This document shows positions 51,649-60,636 of a stretch of 60,636 nt of DNA, piece by piece. Within the stretch, counting starts at the first letter, position 1, and the number at the start of each line of letters is the position of its first letter. This DNA comes from an uncultured Alphaproteobacteria bacterium (GTDB lineage: Bacteria; Pseudomonadota; Alphaproteobacteria; UBA9655): positions 1 through 60,636 of the forward strand of contig CALBSK010000017.1 in assembly GCA_937967795.1 (NCBI GenBank), written 5' to 3'. The notes below the pieces were generated by a model. That model saw nothing but the letters and a program-made list of their open reading frames with translations, ran no database searches and was not told the origin of the DNA. The position numbers and the translations under genes are program-made.

Positions 51649-53937
51649 ATGAATTTAAGAACAATAACTTCATATTTTCTTGTAAGCACCATTTGGTTGT
51701 CTCCTCTTTATGGGTTGAAAAAAGAGATGGCTGATGGAGAACAGCCAACGTTGTACTATGCCGATAGTCAGACCTATGATCGCGAGCTAGGGATTTTAAT
51801 TTTAAGGGGACATGTAGAATTTGAGCATCAAGAAAATGTTTTAGAGGCTGACTATGTGACCTATAATGAAAATACTAACATTGTCACTGCTTCAGGAAAT
51901 GTAAGGTTACGTCAAGCTGATGGAGATATTAACTTTGCAGAATATGTTGAATTAACAGGAGATATGAAGGAAGGGGTCATTCTTCAATTGCGAACGCTTT
52001 TAGAAGATGATTCTAAAATTGCGGCCCTTGAAGGGCATAAGTTTGAAGATCGACAAGAACTTGAGCAGGCCGTTTATACGCCGTGTGAATTATGTGGAGA
52101 TCAGTATCCAACGTGGCAAATTAATGCACGCCGTGTTGTAAAGGATGATATCAATAAAAACATCCACTTCACAGATGCTCAAGTGAGGTTTTTGGACATG
52201 CCGGTGTTTTATTCTCCTTACCTAACTCAACCTCTTGAGCGTCGAAGTGGGCTTTTGATTCCTCGTCCGGAATACAGCACAGCTTTGGGGGCAAGTTTAG
52301 AGATTCCTTTATACATTGTTCTTTCGGAAGACAAAGATATAACATTATCACCCGTATTTTTTACTCAACAAAATCCCTTGCTCTTAGGACAATATAGGCA
52401 GGGTTTTGCAAATGGATTCTTCAGAACAGATGGAAGCATTACCAATTATAAAAAATCCAGAAAAGATAAACAAGAGGAGAAAAAAAACAACTTTGAAATC
52501 CCAAATCTACGGGGGCACATTTTAGGTGAAGGTGTGTTTAATATAAACGAAATTTGGCGCACACGCTTTGAGGGAGGATATGTTAGTGATAAAACATTTT
52601 TTCGTAAATATGGGTTTTCAGGTTGGAAAAATGAACCCAGCCTGACCTCGGCAGGAATCTTAGAAGGATTTTTAAATCCAAGAGACTATGCAGCGGCTAA
52701 AGCCTACCATTTTCAAGGTCTTCAGGATCCAGATAAGCAAGCACACATATCTGCTCCTCTTCCTTACTTAGAATATAGTGGGTTTTCAGGTATTGGTCCT
52801 TGGGGAGGACGTTTTAGGTTTGATGGAAACCTTTTGAATCTGTACCGCCAACGAGGCCTCAATATGCAACGAGGAATAGGCATAGTGGGATGGCAGCGTC
52901 CTTGGATTACTTCTTTAGGGCAAGTTTACACTTTTTTTATTTCAGCCCGTGGCGATTTATATGGCGTTGAGCCCTCTCGTAGTAAAAGATCAAACCTTAC
53001 GAATTCAATGCAATCTTTGAGTAATAACCAGGGAGGACAAGACTTGGGAAAAAAAGGGGGAGGGGCTCGTTTTTTTCCCCAAACGGGGCTCAACTGGCGC
53101 TGGCCGTTTGTTAACTCATTTCAATCTCAAAGTATAGTATTGCAACCTGTGGCTCAACTCATTGTGGCTCCTGACAAGGCTGTTGGAGTTAAAGCACGCG
53201 AAATTCCGGATGAAGATAGTTCTGACTTTGAGTTTAATGATGCTAACCTTTTCAGTACAGATCGATATCCGGGCTATGATCTTATCGATACAGGAAGCAG
53301 GGGGATTTATGGAGGTGAAATTCTCACCACTGGCGACCTCTTGGGGGATGTAGAAGCATTTTTAGGGCAAAGTTATTCATTCTCAAAGCCAAACCATCGA
53401 GATATATTTCAAGGGTTTGGTCGGCGTCCTTCAGATTATGTTGGTCGGGTTCAAGCAAGCCCCTTTAGTTGGCTTACATTAAATTATAGGTTCCGCCTGG
53501 ATCAAAAAACGTGGGATACGAGAGTTACTGATATAGGTGGATCTTTAGGACCAGATATTGCAAAGCTTACCGTGGATTATGTATTTATCAGTAAATACGC
53601 AGGAACTCCAGATAAAAAAGATTTTAACCAAATTAATTTAGTCCCTTCGTCTAAAATTACGAAATACTGGACTATTGTCGGTTTGTTAAAACAAAATTTA
53701 AAGAAAAAAGAGGACGGTGGGGGAACCCTTGAAAAGGGAATAGGAGCCATATATCGAGATGACTGTTTTGGCTTAGGACTCTCCGTCAAGCGTCAATATT
53801 ACCAAGATCGAGATTTAAGGCCAGAGACTCTTTTTCTCGTCACACTTTTCTTTAAGAATATTGGAGAGTATGGTTATTCATTTAACGTAAGTGACGGGCT
53901 TTTTGGAGAAAGAAAAACGCAAGATCCGATTCCTTAA
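51649..53937 (+). CDS. lptD: LPS-assembly outer-membrane protein LptD
   Basis: 762 residues. Signal peptide about 1-21 (YFLVSTIWLSPLYG). OstA-type N-terminal beta-jellyroll (YADSQTYDRELGILILRGHVEFEHQENVLEADYVTYNENTNIV) followed by the barrel domain with FLDMPVFYSPYLTQPLERRSGLLIPRP. Cys pair CELC near residue 146. Inserts LPS into the outer leaflet, so this organism keeps LPS. Completes the lptF-lptG-lptD operon; its 3' end overlaps a small convergent gene by 4 bases. Confidence 0.94.
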   Translation: MNLRTITSYFLVSTIWLSPLYGLKKEMADGEQPTLYYADSQTYDRELGILILRGHVEFEHQENVLEADYVTYNENTNIVTASGNVRLRQADGDINFAEYVELTGDMKEGVILQLRTLLEDDSKIAALEGHKFEDRQELEQAVYTPCELCGDQYPTWQINARRVVKDDINKNIHFTDAQVRFLDMPVFYSPYLTQPLERRSGLLIPRPEYSTALGASLEIPLYIVLSEDKDITLSPVFFTQQNPLLLGQYRQGFANGFFRTDGSITNYKKSRKDKQEEKKNNFEIPNLRGHILGEGVFNINEIWRTRFEGGYVSDKTFFRKYGFSGWKNEPSLTSAGILEGFLNPRDYAAAKAYHFQGLQDPDKQAHISAPLPYLEYSGFSGIGPWGGRFRFDGNLLNLYRQRGLNMQRGIGIVGWQRPWITSLGQVYTFFISARGDLYGVEPSRSKRSNLTNSMQSLSNNQGGQDLGKKGGGARFFPQTGLNWRWPFVNSFQSQSIVLQPVAQLIVAPDKAVGVKAREIPDEDSSDFEFNDANLFSTDRYPGYDLIDTGSRGIYGGEILTTGDLLGDVEAFLGQSYSFSKPNHRDIFQGFGRRPSDYVGRVQASPFSWLTLNYRFRLDQKTWDTRVTDIGGSLGPDIAKLTVDYVFISKYAGTPDKKDFNQINLVPSSKITKYWTIVGLLKQNLKKKEDGGGTLEKGIGAIYRDDCFGLGLSVKRQYYQDRDLRPETLFLVTLFFKNIGEYGYSFNVSDGLFGERKTQDPIP

Positions 53938-54167
53938 GAACTTGAATAAGAGTTTTTTTGGTAAGGTTTTTCCCGAAACGGTGTTGGATTTAGAATTTTT
54001 TTTCTATACTTGATACTCTCGAGGTTCTTGTCTGATATCAACTCTTGCCGACATTTTCTTAGTTTGTTAAGCTCTCGTGCATCATCACGGTCCTGGACTT
54101 GAAGCATGCCCACCTTAATTTCAATAAGATCTAAGAGAATTTCAATTGATTGTCGAGATAAGGCCAT
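53934..54167 (-). CDS. Small conserved alphaproteobacterial hypothetical protein
   Basis: 77 residues. MALSRQSIEILLDLIEIKVGMLQVQDRDDARELNKLRKCRQEL is a helical start I believe recurs in short alphaproteobacterial proteins; no function known to me. A basic, Ser-rich tail follows. GGAGT ribosome site before the ATG. Convergent with lptD and divergent from ruvX. Confidence 0.72.
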   Translation of the reverse strand: MALSRQSIEILLDLIEIKVGMLQVQDRDDARELNKLRKCRQELISDKNLESIKYRKKILNPTPFREKPYQKNSYSSS

Positions 54168-54235
54168 CGTTTACTCCTTCAATAAACTGCTTGCTTTAAT
54201 CTTAAATGGTAGTCGTTAAAAAAAGATAAATAACT

Positions 54236-54715
54236 ATGCCTCTTTTGACTTTTGAAAAATTTTTACAAGTATCCTTTGAAAAGGGAGGGCGAATTTTAGG
54301 GTGTGATGTGGGAGAAAAAACAATTGGATTGGCTCTTTCGGATATCCGTCGAACCATTGCTTCTCCTCTTGTGGTTATTCCTCGGACACAATGGAAAAGA
54401 GACGGAGAAACTCTTCTAAAACTCATGTCTGAGTACCACATTGTGGGGGTGATTATTGGATTTCCCTTAAACATGAATGGAAGTGAAGGCCCCAGGTGTC
54501 AATCAACGCGGCAGTTTGCTAATAATCTTTTATCACTGCGGGATTTGCCTGTTTGTTTGTGGGATGAACGGCTTTCAACTCTAGCCGTTACACGAACTCT
54601 TCTGGATGCAGATCTCTCACGAGCAAAAAGAAGTAAAGTTGTTGATAAAGTAGCGGCTTCCTATATCCTTCAGGGTTTCTTAGACGCTCTGGGGTGTTCT
54701 CAAAAAAGGGAGTAA
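54236..54715 (+). CDS. ruvX: Putative Holliday-junction resolvase / pre-16S rRNA nuclease
   Basis: 159 residues, YqgF family. RNase H-like first strand ILGCDVGEKTIGLALSD with the catalytic Asp, then VIIGFPLNMNGSEGPR, WDERLSTLAVTRTL and DKVAASYILQGFLD with the last acidic residue. Involved in 16S rRNA 5' processing in E. coli. Confidence 0.95.
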   Translation: MPLLTFEKFLQVSFEKGGRILGCDVGEKTIGLALSDIRRTIASPLVVIPRTQWKRDGETLLKLMSEYHIVGVIIGFPLNMNGSEGPRCQSTRQFANNLLSLRDLPVCLWDERLSTLAVTRTLLDADLSRAKRSKVVDKVAASYILQGFLDALGCSQKRE

Positions 54716-54841
54716 ACTTTTAAACAATTAAATTTTACAGATTCACAATAAATATCATCTTTCGCTTGCATCCTCCTATCGGTTATGTAAATGTTTTTTA
54801 TTAAAAATATTCTCTTTTTTTAGATGATACTAAAGAGGGCT

Positions 54842-56872
54842 ATGATGAAACAGCATGCACTGCAAAGGGTTGAGCCTTACATACCCGCGTCAACACGTTT
54901 GCCAGAAATTACCGTTAAAGCGGTTATCTTGAGCATTTTTCTTACCATTCTTATGGCAGGATCGAATGCTTATTTGGTTTTAAAGATAGGAATAAGTGTT
55001 TCAGCATGTATTCCCGCTGCTGTTATCTCTATGGCAATTTTAAAGATGTTTCGTAAATCGAATATTCTTGAAAATAATATTGTGCAAACGGCGGCTTCTG
55101 CTGGTGAGGTTCTCGCCTGCGTTCTCGCTTTTACTGTTCCTGCTTTGGTTATGATTGGGTATTGGAATTCTTTCCCCTATTCTATTATGACAATGCTCAC
55201 AGCTATCGGGGGGCTTTTAGGCGTTTTTCTTTCTGTTCCTCTTCGTCGTGCTATGATTCTTGAAAGCGGGCTTAAGTTTCCTGAAGGCATAGCGACAGCT
55301 GAAGTTTTAAAGGCAGGAGGGGAAGCCTCTGCAGCTAAAGGTATTCTCTTTTCTGGGTTTGCTGCGGGTGTTATTAAATTTTGTCAAACCGGCTTTCAAA
55401 TTTTCGCAGATAGTATCAATATTTGGGGCCGTGTTGGAAGTACGGTTGTGGGGGTAACGGCAGGATTCTCGCTTGCCCTTGTCGGCGCAGGATATGTCGT
55501 TGGATTAGAAATTGCTTTCTCCACATTTGTGGGAGCTATTCTTGCGTGGGTTATCGGTGTTCCTTTTTATGGAGCGCTTTATGGTCTCCCTCTTGATGCA
55601 TCAGACGCCTATTCTGCCGCCGTTGGCATTTGGAACTCCAAAATTCGTATTATTGGTGTAGGCATGATGGTTTTTGGAGGATTATGGATGATCTTAGAAC
55701 TCGTTGAGCCTTTGAGAAAAGCCATGGTGACATCTCTGGCCGCTGTTCGAAAAACAAAAGCTGAAGGAAGTTTCCACATTATACGGACGGACTATGACAT
55801 TCCCATTACCTATGTGGGTTTTGGAGCTGCTCTTCTTATCCTCCCTATTTATATGATATTTGATAATATTATTGCAACAAGTGGAATTCCTCTTACCTCT
55901 CTCATGATTATGGCAGCAAGTGTAATTGTCACCATTCTTGCTTTTGTTATCAGCGCTCTTGGAAGTGCTATTGGATCTTATATGTGTGGTCTTATGGGGT
56001 CTTCCAATAGTCCCTTTTCTGGAATTATTCTTATGGGAATTTTAATTGCGTCTTTTTCTCTCTTATTGCTCTTTGGTACGGAGATAAATTTTTCTGTTGA
56101 TGCCGATGCTGCTTTGACTGCTGCCGGGATCACCATACTTTTGGGTGCGGTCATTGGGTGTGCTGTGGGTGTTGCAGGAGATAATCTTCAAGATTTGAAA
56201 TCAGGGCAGCTTGTAGGAGCCACTCCTTGGAAACAACAAGTTATGCTCATTATGGGGGTGCTTGTATCTGCTCTCATTTTGGCTCCTATTTTTCAAGTTT
56301 TATTTGAAGCCTACGGATTTGGAGACGTTCTTCCCCGTGAAGGGATGGATCCTGCACAAGCTTTAAGCGCGCCAAAGGCAGCCTTGATGGCGGCTGTTTC
56401 TCAAGCCATTTTTACTCAATCAATGGATTGGACAATGGTCATTACAGGTGTTGTTCTTGGGATTATCATTCTGGTTATTGATAAGGCGCTGAAAAAGAAT
56501 AATTCTCGATGGCGCTTGCCCATCATGGCCGTTGCGGTGGGTATTTATATGCCGCTTGATGTGACCACACCCTTTCTTTTGGGTGGAGTTCTTGCTTCTC
56601 TTTCTCAAAAGGCTCTCCGTAAAGGAAGGGGAACGGCTGAGGAAAAAGCAACGGCGGAACGCCGGGGAATCCTCTTTGCTTCTGGGTTAATTGCAGGAGA
56701 GGCCCTTATTGGCATTTTACTAGCTATTCCCTTTGTGGCTTATCAAAGCACGAATGTATTTAGAATAGTACCAGAAGCTCTTAAAAATTCTACGGATGTC
56801 TTAGGTCTTTTGGTTACTCTTGGAATTTTGTATTGGTTTTACAAAATTGCTTCAAAAATTAGAAATGCTTGA
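54842..56872 (+). CDS. OPT-family oligopeptide transporter
   Basis: 676 residues from ATG 54842 (AGAGG upstream; an ATG at 54824 is possible). About 16 hydrophobic segments. Family blocks: RLPEITVKAVILSIFLTILMAGSNAYLVLKIGISVSACIPAAVISM, NIVQTAASAGEVLA, GLKFPEGIATAEVLKAG and GVAGDNLQDLKSGQLVGATPWKQQ. Probable proton-coupled uptake of short peptides or a metal chelate. In an intracellular bacterium it may bring in host peptides as amino-acid source. Confidence 0.94.
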   Translation: MMKQHALQRVEPYIPASTRLPEITVKAVILSIFLTILMAGSNAYLVLKIGISVSACIPAAVISMAILKMFRKSNILENNIVQTAASAGEVLACVLAFTVPALVMIGYWNSFPYSIMTMLTAIGGLLGVFLSVPLRRAMILESGLKFPEGIATAEVLKAGGEASAAKGILFSGFAAGVIKFCQTGFQIFADSINIWGRVGSTVVGVTAGFSLALVGAGYVVGLEIAFSTFVGAILAWVIGVPFYGALYGLPLDASDAYSAAVGIWNSKIRIIGVGMMVFGGLWMILELVEPLRKAMVTSLAAVRKTKAEGSFHIIRTDYDIPITYVGFGAALLILPIYMIFDNIIATSGIPLTSLMIMAASVIVTILAFVISALGSAIGSYMCGLMGSSNSPFSGIILMGILIASFSLLLLFGTEINFSVDADAALTAAGITILLGAVIGCAVGVAGDNLQDLKSGQLVGATPWKQQVMLIMGVLVSALILAPIFQVLFEAYGFGDVLPREGMDPAQALSAPKAALMAAVSQAIFTQSMDWTMVITGVVLGIIILVIDKALKKNNSRWRLPIMAVAVGIYMPLDVTTPFLLGGVLASLSQKALRKGRGTAEEKATAERRGILFASGLIAGEALIGILLAIPFVAYQSTNVFRIVPEALKNSTDVLGLLVTLGILYWFYKIASKIRNA

Positions 56873-56892
56873 GGAGACTTTAGAAAAGTTAA

Positions 56893-58104
56893 TTATCTAA
56901 ATCCTCGGTGCTGCTTTGAAGCTCCTGCTTTACGAGAATTTTGTTTAGAAGAAAAGGGTTTTTGATAAGGCTTTGTTTTTACTTTCTTTCGACGCTTACC
57001 CGAAGATTCAGAAGGGGATTGAGCGCTTCTGGGGTGAAGAAGGCTGTGAATCCGTTTCCATTTTTGATTCTCTTCAGGCGATATGAAAGAAAGGGCGTAA
57101 CCTTCCATTCCTGCTCTTCCTGTACGACCAATTCGATGAATATAATCTTCAGGGCATTGAGGGAGATCATAGTTTATAACATGCATAATGTGAGGAATAT
57201 CAAGCCCGCGTGCGGCAATGTCTGTTGCCACCATGATACGCTTTTTGAGATTCCGAAAGTTTCGAATCACTTCCTCCCGTTTGCGTTGTTTTAAGTCGCC
57301 ATGAATGGCCATGGCATGATGATTTTGGCCTGTGAGTTTTTGGGCAAGACGTTCGGCTCCATGTTTTGTTTTTACAAAAATAATGACCGACCCTTCGCGT
57401 TCATTCAATTCTTTCAAAAGGGAAGGAAATTTGTTTTCCGATGAAGCGTGGAGCGTTTCCTGCGTGATGCTTAAGGTCGGTTTTGTTGTTGATCCGACTG
57501 AAATATGTTTTGGATTTGTAAGATAAGTCAGAGATAGTTTTTTGATGCTCGGCGGCATTGTGGCGGAGAACATAAAAGTTTGGCGTTCTTTTGGAAGATA
57601 GGACACTATTTTCTTTAACGCTTCGCTAAAGCCCATATCTAACATGCGATCTACTTCATCAAGGACTAAGAAACGTGTGTTCTCTAGACGTAAAGTTTTT
57701 CTAGAAAGATGATCATTAATTCGGCCAGGCGTTCCGATGATAAGTCTGGGATGGTGCTTCAGAGCAAATAGTTGTTTCGACATCGACTCGCCTCCAATGA
57801 TGAGGACCATCTCTATTTTCTTTCCAATGAGCGTACGAGCGGCTTCTTGAATTTGGGCAGCCAGCTCGCGCGTAGGCGCGAGGATGAGGGCTGAGGATCG
57901 AGTGTCTTTCATCAAATTGGTTAGAAGAGGAAGAAGGTAAGCCATGGTTTTGCCCGTACCCGTTTGAGCGGACGCTAAAATGTCGTGTCCTTCTAGCCCC
58001 GGTGAAATGGCTTGCTCTTGAATAGGTGTAGGTGCCGTAATCCTCATTTTTTTAAGAGATTCGATGAGAAAAGGGGGAAGGCTAAAAGAGGTAAAAGTTG
58101 TCAT
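56893..58104 (-). CDS. DEAD-box RNA helicase, RhlE-like
   Basis: 403 residues. Q motif TPIQEQAI, Walker A AQTGTGKT, PTRELAAQ, motif II DEVD (a variant of DEAD), SAT, then the second RecA domain with ATDIAARGLDIP and HRIGRTGRAG. Basic C-terminal tail (GKRRKKVKTKPYQKP). Likely remodels rRNA or mRNA. Convergent with the OPT gene. Confidence 0.94.
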   Translation of the reverse strand: MTTFTSFSLPPFLIESLKKMRITAPTPIQEQAISPGLEGHDILASAQTGTGKTMAYLLPLLTNLMKDTRSSALILAPTRELAAQIQEAARTLIGKKIEMVLIIGGESMSKQLFALKHHPRLIIGTPGRINDHLSRKTLRLENTRFLVLDEVDRMLDMGFSEALKKIVSYLPKERQTFMFSATMPPSIKKLSLTYLTNPKHISVGSTTKPTLSITQETLHASSENKFPSLLKELNEREGSVIIFVKTKHGAERLAQKLTGQNHHAMAIHGDLKQRKREEVIRNFRNLKKRIMVATDIAARGLDIPHIMHVINYDLPQCPEDYIHRIGRTGRAGMEGYALSFISPEENQKWKRIHSLLHPRSAQSPSESSGKRRKKVKTKPYQKPFSSKQNSRKAGASKQHRGFR

Positions 58105-58265
58105 GAAGTTACCAATGTATAAGAGGATTGAAGAACTAGACTTATATGTAAGGCGTAAGTTCTCAAATAGCTAGCTATTTATAACGCTGCAATCGGAATA
58201 ATTTCTATGTGGACACGTTGATTCTTCGCTCTTAAGGTGGAAGTCGTTTATAAAAAAGTAAATGA

Positions 58266-59039
58266 ATGTCTGATCTTATTCAAAACGTCCATAAAACCGA
58301 AGAATATTTTCTCTGGGCTCTCTCAAAAGAAATTTGGGAGGATAGGGGTGTTATGGCTTTTGCTCCGGCAATTAGGAGTCCCAACTTAAACTTTGCCTTG
58401 CAAACGGGAGATTTTGAGGGGGATCTAAAGGGGATTATTCAAGATGTTGAGATGTTTTACGAACGTCTTCATCTTCCTTGGGGGTGGATAATAAATCCTA
58501 TCAGAGATCAATCCGACTTAAAAATTATTTTTGAGAGACATGGATATGCCCTTATTTCCAACAATCCTGTTTTCGTCAGATCTCTTGAGGACTCATTTTC
58601 TGAAAACGTCTTGAAGAATTTCGATGTTAGAGAAGTCACAGAAGGAAAAATTTCCGAGTGGATCCTTCCCCTTAAAGAAGCTTTTGAATCGACAGAAACG
58701 GATGCTCTTCTTTATTTGGAAACCCATCTCAGGGCTTTAAAGAAGAAGGCCAATTTTCGGCACTTTGTGCTCTATATAGAAGGAGAGCCTGTCTCGGCAG
58801 CAACACTCTCTTATAGTAAGTATGGTGCACGTTTAGATGATCTTGGCACAAAACCCGCTTGGCACAGGCAAGGTTTGGGAAAGGCTGTTACAGTGTATGC
58901 GATGAAGTTTGCAAAGCAATTAGGCTATCCTTGGATATGCCTTGAGGCCTCCGATCAAGGTACGTTCCTTTATGAAGGTTTGGGATTTAAAGCACTTTAT
59001 CGGAATGAGATATATGGAAAAAAGAAGGGTGATAAATGA
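58266..59039 (+). CDS. GNAT-family acetyltransferase
   Basis: 257 residues. The C-terminal half is a GNAT domain: FVLYIEGEPVSAATLSYSKYGARLDDLGTKPAWHRQGLGKAVTVYAMKFAKQLGY, with acetyl-CoA loop RQGLGK, and LEASDQGTFLYEGLGFKALY. The N-terminal 130 residues look like a second, degenerate GNAT-like unit. Acceptor unknown. Confidence 0.88.
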   Translation: MSDLIQNVHKTEEYFLWALSKEIWEDRGVMAFAPAIRSPNLNFALQTGDFEGDLKGIIQDVEMFYERLHLPWGWIINPIRDQSDLKIIFERHGYALISNNPVFVRSLEDSFSENVLKNFDVREVTEGKISEWILPLKEAFESTETDALLYLETHLRALKKKANFRHFVLYIEGEPVSAATLSYSKYGARLDDLGTKPAWHRQGLGKAVTVYAMKFAKQLGYPWICLEASDQGTFLYEGLGFKALYRNEIYGKKKGDK

Positions 59040-59122
59040 AACCCCATATATGAGGTAAAATAAAAACTCTTTTCTATGTAGGGTCATTTCTCCTAAGATA
59101 ATAAAAAAATAAAGGGCGAAAA

Positions 59123-60517
59123 GTGCGATTTAAATATCTCTTGGTAATCCTCATCCTTTTTTCCCCGTCTCCCCTCTTAGCCTCAGAAGGGGCGTTACCA
59201 GGGCACACCTTAAGTCTCTGGTGGGCGGTCCCCTTTGCTGGGATGTTAGCTTCCTTGGCTTTAATGCCCTTGCTTGCCATTCATTTTTGGGAAAACCATT
59301 ACGGGAAAATCGCTTTAGGATGGTCCCTTCTTACGATTTTTTCTCTGATGATCGGGTTTGGCGTTTCTGTTTCGAAAACGGCTGTTTTAGGAACCTTTTT
59401 TCATCACTATCTCCCCTTCGTTATTATGATTGGGGCTCTATATACGATTTCAGGAGGCATTAAAATTGAAGTCGAATCTCACGCCACCCCTCTTGTTAAT
59501 ACGAGTCTCCTTGCTGTAGGCACGTTTTTAGCGGGTTGGATTGGGACAACAGGAGCCGCCATGCTTTTGATTCGTCCGTTGTTGCACGTTAATCGAGATC
59601 GGAAACATCGTGTTCATCATATGATTTTTTTTATTTTTCTTGTGGCCAATATTGGGGGGGCTATGACCCCCTTGGGAGATCCCCCTCTTTTTATAGGATT
59701 TTTAAATGGAGTTTCTTTTTTATGGCCTCTTGAATATTTAACGTTAGCCATGGTGTTGGTGGCACTTCCTCTTCTTCTCCTTTTTTATGTGATGGATACC
59801 ATCTTTGTCAGGAGAGAGGGGCTTTCTTTTCGGAATTCACGTCCGCACATCAAGATTAAAGGAGAGCTGAATGGGTTGCTTTTTCTAGGGGTCATCGGAT
59901 TTGTTTTATTAAGTGGCTTTTGGCATCCAAATTGCTCTCTAGCTTGGGGAGGAATTGTTTTTGAAGCTCAAAATATGATGCGAGATGGTGGACTTGTTCT
60001 TTTGGCCCTCATCTCATGGATTTTCACCTCAAAGGAAATTCATACGGCGAACCACTTTTCTTGGGAGCCTTTAAAAGAGGTTCTTAAACTCTTTTTCGGA
60101 ATCTTTATGACGGTGATTCCAGTCATTGCCATTCTTGATGCGGGGTTTGAAGGAGCCCTGTCGCCGTTGATTTCATGGGTTGATGTTGAAGGCACTCCTC
60201 AAAATGCTATGTATTTCTGGCTATCCGGAACTCTTTCTTCTTTCTTGGATAATGCACCCACCTATCTTGTCTTTTTCCATATGGCGGGGGGGGACGCATC
60301 TGTTCTTATGTCCTCTCTTTCTCGCACCTTAGAAGCCATTTCGCTGGGGTCTGTTTTCATGGGAGCCATGACTTATATTGGGAATGCGCCGAACTTTATG
60401 GTTAAAGCCATTGCGGAAGGGCATAAAATTCCAATGCCTAGTTTTTTTGGATATTTGGTATGGTCGCTGGGGATTTTATTACCTCTTTTTCTCCTGCTTT
60501 CTTGGTGGCGATTTTAA
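59123..60517 (+). CDS. Sodium:proton antiporter-like protein (ArsB/NhaD superfamily)
   Basis: 464 residues, GTG start at 59123 with AAAGGG 6 bases upstream. Signal-like N-terminus (LVILILFSPSPLLA) then 10-12 transmembrane helices. IGTTGAAMLLIRPLL, FIFLVANIGGAMTPLGDPPLFIGFL and the C-terminal LSSFLDNAPTYLVFFHMAGG are ion-transporter superfamily motifs with conserved Asp and Asn. Probably Na+/H+ exchange. Last gene of the window; the remaining ~120 bases are A+T-rich with no feature seen. Confidence 0.88.
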   Translation: MRFKYLLVILILFSPSPLLASEGALPGHTLSLWWAVPFAGMLASLALMPLLAIHFWENHYGKIALGWSLLTIFSLMIGFGVSVSKTAVLGTFFHHYLPFVIMIGALYTISGGIKIEVESHATPLVNTSLLAVGTFLAGWIGTTGAAMLLIRPLLHVNRDRKHRVHHMIFFIFLVANIGGAMTPLGDPPLFIGFLNGVSFLWPLEYLTLAMVLVALPLLLLFYVMDTIFVRREGLSFRNSRPHIKIKGELNGLLFLGVIGFVLLSGFWHPNCSLAWGGIVFEAQNMMRDGGLVLLALISWIFTSKEIHTANHFSWEPLKEVLKLFFGIFMTVIPVIAILDAGFEGALSPLISWVDVEGTPQNAMYFWLSGTLSSFLDNAPTYLVFFHMAGGDASVLMSSLSRTLEAISLGSVFMGAMTYIGNAPNFMVKAIAEGHKIPMPSFFGYLVWSLGILLPLFLLLSWWRF

Positions 60518-60636
60518 GTAACCCAAGTTCCGGATAAGAACTCGATTTTTATATTTAAAGATAGTAAGTTGTTATCATTTATTTTGTCCTTTCGTTATTT
60601 ATGATTTATTAATATATTATCTTTATAATTAAAATA

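Overview
The window is AT-rich DNA from an alphaproteobacterium that almost certainly lives inside eukaryotic cells, most likely of the Holosporales / Paracaedibacter / Odyssella kind (the lineage is my inference from gene content; no rRNA is present). Pointers are an NTT-type ATP/ADP translocase, a DUF1465/RcdA-family protein, DUF3035 downstream of lspA, a peptide importer of the OPT family, several secreted proteins with eukaryotic-like or effector-like domains, decayed genes and palindromic repeats, one of which lies inside a reading frame.

Layout. 1-5.2 kb: the end of a secreted Sel1-repeat protein, then a CapD-like membrane sugar dehydratase abutting mutS. 5.3-7.4 kb: two small cysteine-rich exported proteins around an MFS (MHS-type) transporter. 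7.5-11.5 kb: ssb, gyrA, coaD and a small acetyltransferase. 11.6-13.6 kb: a convergent pair of putative effectors, a secreted glycosyltransferase-like protein and a secreted F-box protein. 14-22 kb: dnaE, a DUF4143 ATPase remnant, an outer-membrane barrel, and yfgM-like/bamB/der. 22-22.7 kb: a toxin-antitoxin cassette bracketed by a 47-bp direct repeat of the 3' end of der. 22.7-26.4 kb: acnA, a lipobox-bearing nucleotidyltransferase and rcdA. 26.4-29.7 kb: a degraded accessory segment with a dead speD, a partial duplicate of rcdA, REP-like palindromes and secreted proteins. 29.7-33.5 kb: thyX, a phaB-like reductase, a DUF218 protein and a second barrel. 33.4-43.1 kb: a long leftward run ileS-lspA-DUF3035-M16-M16-pgi-mutL-barrel with many stop/start overlaps. 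43.2-46.6 kb: a secreted TraB/GumN-like protein, the nucleotide translocase and tRNA-Pro. 46.7-54.2 kb: surA-rsmA-DUF192 divergent from lptF-lptG-lptD. 54.2-60.5 kb: ruvX, OPT transporter, RhlE-like helicase, GNAT and a Na+/H+ antiporter-like protein.

The core genes cover replication and repair (dnaE, gyrA, ssb, mutS, mutL, ruvX), envelope biogenesis (lptFGD, surA, bamB, lspA, DUF3035) and central metabolism (acnA, pgi, coaD, thyX). Import functions (NTT, OPT, MFS, antiporter) fit dependence on a host. The most striking pattern is that five unrelated putative effectors (Sel1, glycosyltransferase-like, F-box, coiled-coil, TraB-like) all carry a Sec signal peptide whose predicted cleavage point is followed directly by Met-Glu or Met-Asp, while the housekeeping exported proteins here do not.
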